A stretch of DNA of 6,838 nt, taken from Deltaproteobacteria bacterium. GTDB lineage: Bacteria; Desulfobacterota_B; Binatia; UBA9968. The stretch covers positions 1 through 6,838 of the forward strand of contig VBKY01000288.1 in NCBI GenBank assembly GCA_005879255.1, written 5' to 3'. The notes below the pieces were generated by a model. It did no database searches. It worked only from the letters and a program-made list of their open reading frames with translations, and had not been told where the DNA came from. This document shows, piece by piece, positions 1 through 4,987 of this stretch. Position 1 is the stretch's first letter. The number at the start of each line of letters is the position of its first letter. Position numbers and translations under genes: made by a program.

Positions 1-65
1 GACCCGCGCCAAAGTTTAATTAGCAATACGCGGGCGGAGTAGCGATTGTTCACTGCCAAGGCGAC

Positions 66-86
66 CAGTTAACTGCCGTTCGAACG
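66..86. repeat. two adjacent 10-bp perfect palindromes
   Basis: CAGTTAACTG (66-75) and CGTTCGAACG (77-86) are both perfect palindromes separated by one base, in the non-coding stretch just beyond the stop codon of the 101-1120 gene. A further inverted pair, CCCGCG (3-8) with CGCGGG (29-34), lies nearby. There is no T-run typical of an intrinsic terminator. They could be protein-binding sites, weak 3' hairpins or chance. Nothing else is visible in the first 100 bases. Confidence 0.35.
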
Positions 87-100
87 AACGAATTTCAAGT

Positions 101-1120
101 TTAGCGTTTGTAGTTCTCGCTCCCCCAGATCTCTTTCAAAAAACCGCTCTTTTCTAGATTACTCACGAAGCTGTTGTCGTAAATTTCTTCTGGTTTTCTT
201 CTGACGGGAGTGCCGCTTTCACGGGCGAGCTCGACGGCTTCGGCGACCGCTTTGCCGGGGACAACCATGGTGCGGTCGAGGATTTCTCGAGCGTAGACGT
301 TGTAGGCGGATTGCAACGCTTCTTGATCGTTGGTGCGCATGGCTTTGGCTACCGACGCTTTGGCTTTGTCGGGATTTTTCTCGACGAAGTAGACGATGTC
401 GGCCAAAGCCGCAACGGCCCGCTGCACGATGTCGGGGCGCTCGCGCAACATTTTGTAGCTGGTATGAAGCGAGCTGTAGATAAACGGCAGATTGAGATCG
501 ATCAAGCGATAGACCACGTTGTAGCCTTCGTTTTTCGCCCGCACGTCGAGCGGCGGCGTGATGATAACCCCATGGACGATACCGGCCGCCATCGCCTGGT
601 AACGCTCTCCCTGGCTACCGCCGATGGGCCGAATCGTGACCGACTCAGCAGGCAGACCGAGTTTTTTCACGACTGCGCGAGAAAGCCGGTCGCTCAAGTC
701 TCCGGCCCGCGCGATACCCAGAGTCTTTCCTTTGAGGTCTTCCGGCCGCCTGATTTCTTTCCGCGTTATCAACACATAAGGTAGCTTCACCAGGGGAGAG
801 GCGACGATTTTCGCATCGATGCCCGCGGCCATTCCAGGGATAATTGCATCGGAAGCGCAGTAAGTGAACTGGACTTCGTCGCCGGCAAGAGCGGAGAGAT
901 TGGGACCGCTGCCGCGAATAAAAATATTCTCGAATTTCATGCCGTACTTATCGAATAGACCATTATCGAGCGCCGTATAAAGATGGATGAAACCGCCGGA
1001 AACGGCGCAGGTCGAAATTCTAAAGCTAAGAATCTTCTCGCCCGGTTTCGGCAAGTAGGGATTGGCGAATGAAACTGACGCAACCATGGACAGAAAGAAT
1101 GCGATAATTGCTGGCTTCAT
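101..1120 (-). CDS. NMT1/SsuA-type ABC transporter substrate-binding protein (paralogue A)
   Basis: This is a 339-residue exported solute-binding protein of the NMT1/TauA/SsuA superfamily, whose members bind small organic or inorganic ligands outside the inner membrane and usually deliver them to an ABC importer. Residues 1-19 (MKPAIIAFFLSMVASVSFA) form a signal peptide, with likely cleavage before NPYLP. Family hallmarks follow: a first-lobe segment GLFDKYGMKFENIFIRG, a 'LAGDEVQFTY' segment, RRPEDLKGKTLGI, and a hinge/second-lobe region with ITPPLDVRAK. The start at 1120 is preferred over the upstream in-frame ATG at 1168 because it begins the signal peptide directly, and because the paralogue at 1203-2228 has a stop codon in the matching upstream stretch. 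There is no Shine-Dalgarno. The mature protein aligns without gaps to the 1203-2228 product (220 of 320 identical, hand count). No permease or ATPase is adjacent. The ligand is unknown. Confidence 0.93.
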   Translation of the reverse strand: MKPAIIAFFLSMVASVSFANPYLPKPGEKILSFRISTCAVSGGFIHLYTALDNGLFDKYGMKFENIFIRGSGPNLSALAGDEVQFTYCASDAIIPGMAAGIDAKIVASPLVKLPYVLITRKEIRRPEDLKGKTLGIARAGDLSDRLSRAVVKKLGLPAESVTIRPIGGSQGERYQAMAAGIVHGVIITPPLDVRAKNEGYNVVYRLIDLNLPFIYSSLHTSYKMLRERPDIVQRAVAALADIVYFVEKNPDKAKASVAKAMRTNDQEALQSAYNVYAREILDRTMVVPGKAVAEAVELARESGTPVRRKPEEIYDNSFVSNLEKSGFLKEIWGSENYKR

Positions 1121-1127
1121 GGGCGCG

Positions 1128-1157
1128 ACTCTATGCCAACGGCGGCGGCCTTGTAAA
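1128..1157 (-). promoter_or_regulatory. putative promoter of paralogue A, near-leaderless geometry
   Basis: On the minus strand TTTACA (1157-1152, 5 of 6 to TTGACA) is followed after 18 bp by TAGAGT (1133-1128, 4 of 6 to TATAAT). Only 7 bases separate it from the ATG at 1120, so transcription would begin at about the start codon. The same elements at the same spacing occur upstream of the paralogue at 1203-2228. The sigma-70 reading is inference; the block could instead be an operator. Confidence 0.45.
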
Positions 1158-1202
1158 TAGGATGTCATCCGCAGAATTTTTGAAGAGCAACGGAAGAGAG
1201 GT

Positions 1203-2228
1203 TTATCGCCGGTAATTTTCGCTACCCCAAAGCTCTTTGAGAAAGCCGCTTTTCTCCAGGTTATTTACGAAACTGTTGTCGTAAAGTTCTTCCGGTTTTC
1301 TTCTGATCAGGGTTCCCGTTTCGCGGGCGATATCTACGGCTTCGCTGACGGATTTACCCGGCACAACCATGGTGCGGTCAACGATTTCTTTGGCGTAGAC
1401 GTTGTAGGACGATTGGAGCGCCTCCTCATCTTTCACACGCATCGCTTTGGCAATGGCCGCTTTGGCTTTGTCGGGATTCTTCTCGACGAAGTGCACCGTC
1501 TCGGCGAGCGCGGCGACCATGCGCTGCACGGTTTCGGGGCGCTCGCGCAGCATTTTGTAGTTAGTGAGCAAGGAGCTGTAGATGAAAGGAATTTCGAGAT
1601 CGACCAGCCGGTACATAACATTAAAGCCGTCGTGTTTGGCGCGGACATCCAACGGCGGTGTCACGAGGATCGCTTGAACGACGTTAGCGACCATGGCTTG
1701 ATAGCGCTCCGATTGGCTGCCGCCGATGGGATGTATGGTAACTTCATCGGTCGTTAGACCGAATTTTCTCACGACCTGCCGTGACAGGCGCGCGCTCAAG
1801 TCACCCGGCCGTGTCACGCCGATGGATTTTCCTTTGAGGTCTTCGGGCCGGCGAACGTCTCTCCGCGCGACCATGACGTAAGGGAGCTTGACGAGAGGAG
1901 AAGCAACGACCTTGGCTTCGACACCGGCCGCCAGACCGGGGAGGCTGCCATCAGCCGCCCCATAGGTGAACTGGAGTTGGTCGCCGGCCAGCGCGGCGAG
2001 GGCCGGCGATTGGCCGCGGATGTAGATGTGTTCGCATTTAAGGCCATACTTTTCAAAAATTCCGTAATCGAGCCCGGCGTAGAAATGCACAAAGCCCCCG
2101 GTGACGGCGGAAGTCGCTACTCGAAGCGTCGTCGTCCGTTCGCCGGCTCTCGGTAGGTAAGGATTGGCAAAGGCATTGGCGCCGTCGAAGAGGAAAAGTA
2201 CGAACGCAACGATTGCCAATTTCTTCAT
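1203..2228 (-). CDS. NMT1/SsuA-type ABC transporter substrate-binding protein (paralogue B)
   Basis: This 341-residue exported binding protein is the tandem duplicate of the 101-1120 product. The signal peptide is MKKLAIVAFVLFLFDGANAFA (1-21), with cleavage at the conserved NPYLP, or two residues earlier after ANA. The same superfamily segments are present: GIFEKYGLKCEHIYIRG, LAGDQLQFTYGAADG, RRPEDLKGKSIGV and VTPPLDVRAK. The C-terminus ELWGSENYRR is almost identical to that of paralogue A (EIWGSENYKR). The start at 2228 is fixed by an in-frame TAG four codons upstream. No Shine-Dalgarno is visible. It lies 82 bases upstream of paralogue A on the same strand, so the two could share a transcript although A has its own promoter-like block. 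Divergence is concentrated just after the NPYLP motif and in residues following the SDR/ADG region, which may reflect altered ligand preference. Ligand unknown. Confidence 0.93.
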   Translation of the reverse strand: MKKLAIVAFVLFLFDGANAFANPYLPRAGERTTTLRVATSAVTGGFVHFYAGLDYGIFEKYGLKCEHIYIRGQSPALAALAGDQLQFTYGAADGSLPGLAAGVEAKVVASPLVKLPYVMVARRDVRRPEDLKGKSIGVTRPGDLSARLSRQVVRKFGLTTDEVTIHPIGGSQSERYQAMVANVVQAILVTPPLDVRAKHDGFNVMYRLVDLEIPFIYSSLLTNYKMLRERPETVQRMVAALAETVHFVEKNPDKAKAAIAKAMRVKDEEALQSSYNVYAKEIVDRTMVVPGKSVSEAVDIARETGTLIRRKPEELYDNSFVNNLEKSGFLKELWGSENYRR

Positions 2229-2237
2229 GTCGCCCGG

Positions 2238-2267
2238 ACTCTATTCCAAATGGCGCCACTGTGTAAA
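2238..2267 (-). promoter_or_regulatory. putative promoter of paralogue B, near-leaderless geometry
   Basis: On the minus strand TTTACA (2267-2262), an 18-bp spacer and TAGAGT (2243-2238) precede the ATG at 2228 by 9 bases. The flanking match to the block at 1128-1157 covers CTATTTACA (9 of 9) and TTGG(C/A)ATAGAGTC (12 of 13), while most of the spacer differs. The motif also resembles ATTC(T/G)GC upstream of both -35-like boxes at equal distance. Function as a promoter is inferred. Confidence 0.45.
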
Positions 2268-2291
2268 TAGTAAACCGCGCGCCGAATCTGC

Positions 2292-2321
2292 TTGACGCTC
2301 AACGACGCGCTGACCTATTTT
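2292..2321 (+). promoter_or_regulatory. putative promoter of the plus-strand binding-protein pair
   Basis: TTGACG (2292-2297, 5 of 6 to consensus), an 18-bp spacer and TATTTT (2316-2321, 4 of 6) would start transcription near 2328. That leaves a roughly 16-base leader containing the Shine-Dalgarno at 2333-2337. It lies back to back with the minus-strand promoter-like block at 2238-2267, with 24 bp between the two -35-like boxes, so one regulator could affect both directions. Confidence 0.45.
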
Positions 2322-2343
2322 TAGCCGGACGCGAGGTACAGTC

Positions 2344-3309
2344 ATGAGTTCGATGCGATTCCACGTGCGTTGTTTGATAACGCTGGCTACTCTTCTAACT
2401 ATTCTCTGCATTGATGACGGCATCAACGCGCAAACACAAAAAATTCGCATCTCGTTGTCGAGCCGCAGCAACACCAACACATCGTATTACGTCGCTCAAG
2501 CCAGAGGCTTCTTCAAAGACGAAGGATTGGAGGTCGAGTTCATCCAGATCAATCCAAGGCTCGGCGCGATGGCAGTGTTGAACGGCGACGTGACGTTCAC
2601 GACATCATTCGTCAGCACCTTTCGCGGCGTGGTTCAGGGGCTGCCGATGAAAACGGTTTTTATTCTGCTCAAAAAGGGCATTTACTATTTGATGGTTCGC
2701 CCCGAAATCATCAAAGACATCCAGGATTTGAAAGGCAAGAAACTTGGCGTTACCGCGGTCAACGGCGGAGACCATATTATTGGCAGGGAGCTGCTTCGCA
2801 TGAAGGGCTTGGATCCAAATCTTGTACAAGCCATTGCGGTAGGTGAACCATCATTGCGCGCCCAAGCGGTTCTTTCCAACGCCGTGCAGGCGGTTTCGGT
2901 ATCCCCGCCGCACGATCTTTTGCTGCAGCAGATGGGTCTCAAGGCCATTTCAGGGCCGCCGGAGATCGGCGTGCCGTCTTCGGGATTGTTTGCCGCGGAT
3001 CGTTTGATCAAAGAAAGCCCGCAAGCCTTAAGACGCACGATACGGGCGCTACTGAAGGCGAACCGTTTCATCGAAGACAATCGCGAAGAAACGGTCCGCA
3101 TCATGACTCGCGCAGTGCCGCAGACGCCTGAGGGCGCCGCGCGGTCCTACGACGTGGAGCTCAAAGCTCTCGCCAAGGACGGTCAGATGACCGATGCCGA
3201 GGTCGAGTTTCAGATGGATCGTTTGGCCGAAAAAAAACGACCGCTCGATGAGATCCGCGATTTTTCATTCGCGCGTCAGGCGCTGAAGGAGCTGGAAGCG
3301 GGGAAGTGA
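2344..3309 (+). CDS. NMT1/SsuA-type ABC transporter substrate-binding protein (paralogue C)
   Basis: This 321-residue exported solute-binding protein belongs to a different branch of the NMT1/SsuA superfamily from the two minus-strand genes. A signal peptide of about 29 residues ends at GINA, with QTQK starting the mature chain. Core segments are SYYVAQARGFFKDEGLEVEFI (first lobe), INPRLGAMAVLNGDV, the crossover DIQDLKGKKLGV, then SPPHDLLLQQ and SGPPEIGVPSSG in the second lobe, and the C-terminal DEIRDFSFARQALKEL. The first ATG is chosen because GAGGT at 2333-2337 sits 6 bases upstream; the second in-frame ATG (2353) would be too far away. The cysteine in the signal region (LTILC) lacks a small residue before it and is not a lipobox. 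About 58% identical to the next gene. No transporter membrane subunits nearby; ligand unknown. Confidence 0.93.
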   Translation: MSSMRFHVRCLITLATLLTILCIDDGINAQTQKIRISLSSRSNTNTSYYVAQARGFFKDEGLEVEFIQINPRLGAMAVLNGDVTFTTSFVSTFRGVVQGLPMKTVFILLKKGIYYLMVRPEIIKDIQDLKGKKLGVTAVNGGDHIIGRELLRMKGLDPNLVQAIAVGEPSLRAQAVLSNAVQAVSVSPPHDLLLQQMGLKAISGPPEIGVPSSGLFAADRLIKESPQALRRTIRALLKANRFIEDNREETVRIMTRAVPQTPEGAARSYDVELKALAKDGQMTDAEVEFQMDRLAEKKRPLDEIRDFSFARQALKELEAGK

Positions 3310-3348
3310 AGGGAAGGGAGAATCGAGATTTGAAAATTGACGTTCGAG

Positions 3349-3376
3349 GATGGAGGATCGAAGATGGAGGATAGCG
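3349..3376 (+). repeat. purine-rich 14-bp tandem repeat between paralogues C and D
   Basis: GATGGAGGATCGAA (3349-3362) is followed directly by GATGGAGGATAGCG (3363-3376); 11 of 14 positions match, including the first ten. The preceding bases from 3311 are also purine-rich (GGGAAGGGAGAATCGAGATT). The GGAGG of the second copy is the ribosome-binding site of the next gene. Such GGATGGAGGATCGA-like runs recall dispersed intergenic repeats in uncultivated soil bacteria; that comparison is from memory. Confidence 0.6.
3366..3370 (+). promoter_or_regulatory. Shine-Dalgarno that fixes the start of paralogue D
   Basis: GGAGG lies 9 bases before the ATG at 3380, which begins directly with a signal peptide. 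An earlier in-frame ATG at 3350 lies inside the 14-bp repeat and would add ten charged residues (MEDRRWRIAD) ahead of the signal peptide, so it is disfavoured. Confidence 0.7.
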
Positions 3377-3379
3377 GAC

Positions 3380-4336
3380 ATGAGATTGATTCAAGTGTCA
3401 TCATTAGTGTCACTTAGCCTCATCTTGACCGTTACCGTAAGGCCGAGCGGTGTCGACGGGCAAACGCAGAAAGTCCGCATCTCGATCTCCAGCCGAAGCA
3501 ACACGAGCGTTCCCTATTACGTGGCGGTAAGTAAGGGCTTCTTTCGCGAAGAAGGTATGGACGTGGAAATCATCCAAGCCAACCCGCGGCTCGGCGTGAT
3601 GGCGCTGATAAATGGCGATGTTGCTTTCACTGGCACGTTCGTCAGCACGGTGCGCGGGATTCTTTTCGGCTTTCCGCTCAAGATCATTCTGGTGTCGTTA
3701 AAGAAAGGCGTTTATTACTTGATTGCGCATCCCAGCATTCAAGACATCCAAGATTTGAAGGGCAAAAAACTAGGCGTATCGAGCATCCGCGGTTCGGATC
3801 ATTTGGTTGCTGAAGAGTTGCTCAAGTCCAAGGGCTTCAACCCGGCGCAACTTCAGCCGGTGGTACTCGGCGATACTTCGGTGCGCTTGCAATCGGTGAT
3901 CACCGGCGCGGTGGAAGTGACGACGCTGTCGCCGCCGCATGATCTGATGGCGCAGAGATCCGGCGCGAAAGTGCTCGCCGGCCCGCCGGAGATCGGGATG
4001 CCGGCTTCGGGGATGATTACTTCGGATCGCGTAATCAAGGAGAATCCGCAATTCGTGAGACGCGGCGTACGCGCGATGCTCAGAGCGAACCGTATGATCG
4101 AGGAGAATCGCCAGGAGACGATTCGAATTCTCTTACATTGGGTCAAGCAGACGCCGGAGATCGCCGCGCGCTCCTACGACTCCGAGCTCAAGACGATTCA
4201 GCGCGACGGCATCATGAGCGACGCGGACATGGAGAATTTTTTAGACCGGTTGTCGGACAAGAAGCGGCCGCTGGATGAAGTGCGGGATTTCTCCTTCGCG
4301 CGCCAGGCATGGAAGGAGCTAGATCAGAACAGGTAA
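3380..4336 (+). CDS. NMT1/SsuA-type ABC transporter substrate-binding protein (paralogue D)
   Basis: This 318-residue exported binding protein is the tandem duplicate of the 2344-3309 product. Its signal peptide runs from MRLIQVSSLV to about SGVDG, and the mature chain starts QTQKVRIS, matching QTQKIRIS in the neighbour. Shared segments include SISSRSNTS, YYVAVSKGFFREEGMDVEII, ANPRLGVMALINGDV, DIQDLKGKKLGV, LSPPHDLMAQ, AGPPEIGMPASG, KKRPLDEVRDFSFARQAWKEL. Hand alignment with one single-residue gap gives 169 identities in about 292 positions. Variation is greatest in the middle of lobe two (after GKKLGV), where ligand contacts are expected in this fold. The gene follows its paralogue after 70 bases with no convincing promoter of its own, so the pair is probably one transcript. 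As with the other three, no permease or ATPase accompanies it and the ligand is unknown. Confidence 0.93.
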   Translation: MRLIQVSSLVSLSLILTVTVRPSGVDGQTQKVRISISSRSNTSVPYYVAVSKGFFREEGMDVEIIQANPRLGVMALINGDVAFTGTFVSTVRGILFGFPLKIILVSLKKGVYYLIAHPSIQDIQDLKGKKLGVSSIRGSDHLVAEELLKSKGFNPAQLQPVVLGDTSVRLQSVITGAVEVTTLSPPHDLMAQRSGAKVLAGPPEIGMPASGMITSDRVIKENPQFVRRGVRAMLRANRMIEENRQETIRILLHWVKQTPEIAARSYDSELKTIQRDGIMSDADMENFLDRLSDKKRPLDEVRDFSFARQAWKELDQNR

Positions 4337-4630
4337 GGGCGGTCATGCGGTCAGGGTGGTGGCATCGATAATGGCAATCACACTGGTGCGCGACCGGGGA
4401 AAGTGATTTACGGTCCGGAAAAGAACGGTGCCATTAAGCAGAACAGGGGAAGCGTGTCTTAAGGCGGCTTTCAGAATGAGCGCCTGAGCTGACCAAAAGT
4501 TCTGGGGGCGATCTAGTGTGTCGTGTCCCGTGTTTGCCGTCATGCCGGTGAAAAACTGGTATCCAGAAAGCTTTAAATTTCTGGACTCAGCCTGCGCCGG
4601 CCAGCGGAATTCATAAAACACGCAGCGAGG
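4337..4630. other. non-coding stretch between convergent genes
   Basis: These 294 bases lie between the 3' ends of paralogue D (plus) and the small membrane protein gene (minus). An open frame of 92 codons exists on the minus strand (4343-4621), but it has no signal peptide, domain, Shine-Dalgarno or recognisable family pattern, and it runs through the repeat described at 4536-4611. I see no clear intrinsic terminator with a T-run. A short direct repeat GCGGTCA occurs right after the stop codon of paralogue D. Confidence 0.5.
4536..4611. repeat. degenerate inverted repeat, 'GTCATGCCGG...TCCAGAAA' type
   Basis: GCCGTCATGCCGG at 4536-4548 and ATCCAGAAA on the left lead to a central perfect inverted repeat, TCCAGAAA (4562-4569) with TTTCTGGA (4578-4585), around an 8-base spacer. 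The right side (CCTGCGCCGGCCAGCGGAATT, up to 4611) resembles the mirrored end of the widespread bacterial repeat that reads roughly GTCATGCCGGCGAAAGCCGG-ATCCAG, but pairing outside the centre is poor. It looks like a decayed copy. Function unknown; it could act as a hairpin between the convergent transcripts. Confidence 0.5.
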
Positions 4631-4873
4631 TTACCCCGAAGGTTTTCTTTCCGTAGTTGTTCCTGATGCTGCCGTTCGTTCTCTGCGCCGGCGCCAACCG
4701 CGCATTCCAAGTGCGAGCAACATGAGTCCTGTCATCAGCCATCCGCTGGCGATTTTCAACTCCGGGTTTGTGAGAACGTTTTCGTGAGTCAAAACGTCGA
4801 ACCAAGCAAAGACGGCGGCCGAAAGAAATAGCGTTCCCAACACGAGAGCCGTGTATGTAACAAATGATGTCAT
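4631..4873 (-). CDS. small two-helix membrane protein, hypothetical
   Basis: This is an 80-residue protein I do not recognise. Two hydrophobic segments are clear: about residues 6-24 (TYTALVLGTLFLSAAVFAWF region) and about 43-58 (ASGWLMTGLMLLALGM), joined by a polar loop DVLTHENVLTNPELKI. The second helix is followed by a strongly basic stretch (RGWRRRRERT), predicting a cytoplasmic C-terminus and, by the positive-inside rule, a hairpin with both ends inside. The tail is Ser/Thr/Lys-rich. A weak Shine-Dalgarno, GGAAA at 4881-4885, is 7 bases before the ATG. The gene lies 114 bases downstream of the Bug-type gene on the same strand, beyond a hairpin, so it may or may not share its transcript. 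The coherent membrane pattern is the main reason to believe it is real. Confidence 0.6.
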   Translation of the reverse strand: MTSFVTYTALVLGTLFLSAAVFAWFDVLTHENVLTNPELKIASGWLMTGLMLLALGMRGWRRRRERTAASGTTTERKPSG

Positions 4874-4933
4874 CGAAACGTTTCCAAGCAGGACGGGATC
4901 CCCGTCAAATCCGCGTATTGCAGAGATCGTTTT

Positions 4934-4964
4934 TGTGGGAGTGCATTGTCGACGCGCTCCTACA
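4934..4964. repeat. REP-like hairpin after the Bug-type gene
   Basis: TGTGGGAGTGC (4934-4944) can pair with GCGCTCCTACA (4954-4964) as an 11-bp stem with two G-T pairs around a 9-base loop (ATTGTCGAC, containing the palindrome GTCGAC). On the minus strand it starts 23 bases beyond the stop codon of the 4988-6058 gene. On that strand it is followed by A residues rather than T, so it is not a textbook intrinsic terminator. The TGTAGGAGCGC arm resembles extragenic palindromes seen in many Proteobacteria. It may stabilise or end the upstream mRNA. Confidence 0.55.
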
Positions 4965-4987
4965 CAGTAGCTTGTGAGACGCGAGAG

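Noticed and set aside
311..784. Open frame of 157 codons on the plus strand
   Set aside because: It is antisense to paralogue A, matching a shadow of its codon pattern. A similar antisense frame occurs across paralogue B (1413-1757), as expected when two homologous genes share codon structure.
1121..1168. Upstream in-frame ATG at 1168 giving a 355-residue version of paralogue A
   Set aside because: It would put 16 charged residues before an obvious signal peptide and would place the promoter-like block inside the coding region. The paralogue has an in-frame stop in the same stretch.
2344..2433. Possible lipoprotein signal in paralogue C (LTILC)
   Set aside because: The residue before the cysteine is leucine rather than Gly/Ala/Ser, and a normal cleavage site (INA before QTQ) is present. 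The aligned paralogue D has no cysteine there.
2685..3104. Open frame of 139 codons on the minus strand within paralogue C
   Set aside because: Antisense shadow of a gene with clear family motifs, a signal peptide and a Shine-Dalgarno. A similar antisense frame occurs in paralogue D (3853-4146).
101..4336. Assigning the NMT1-like proteins to thiamine-precursor, taurine or sulfonate uptake
   Set aside because: The superfamily covers many ligands, and no pathway genes or permeases are nearby to choose between them.
4343..4621. Open frame of 92 codons on the minus strand
   Set aside because: No recognisable domain, no ribosome-binding site, and its start overlaps a degenerate inverted repeat.
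4934..4964. Calling the hairpin an intrinsic terminator
   Set aside because: On the minus strand the stem is followed by A residues, and on the plus strand there is no T-run after it either.
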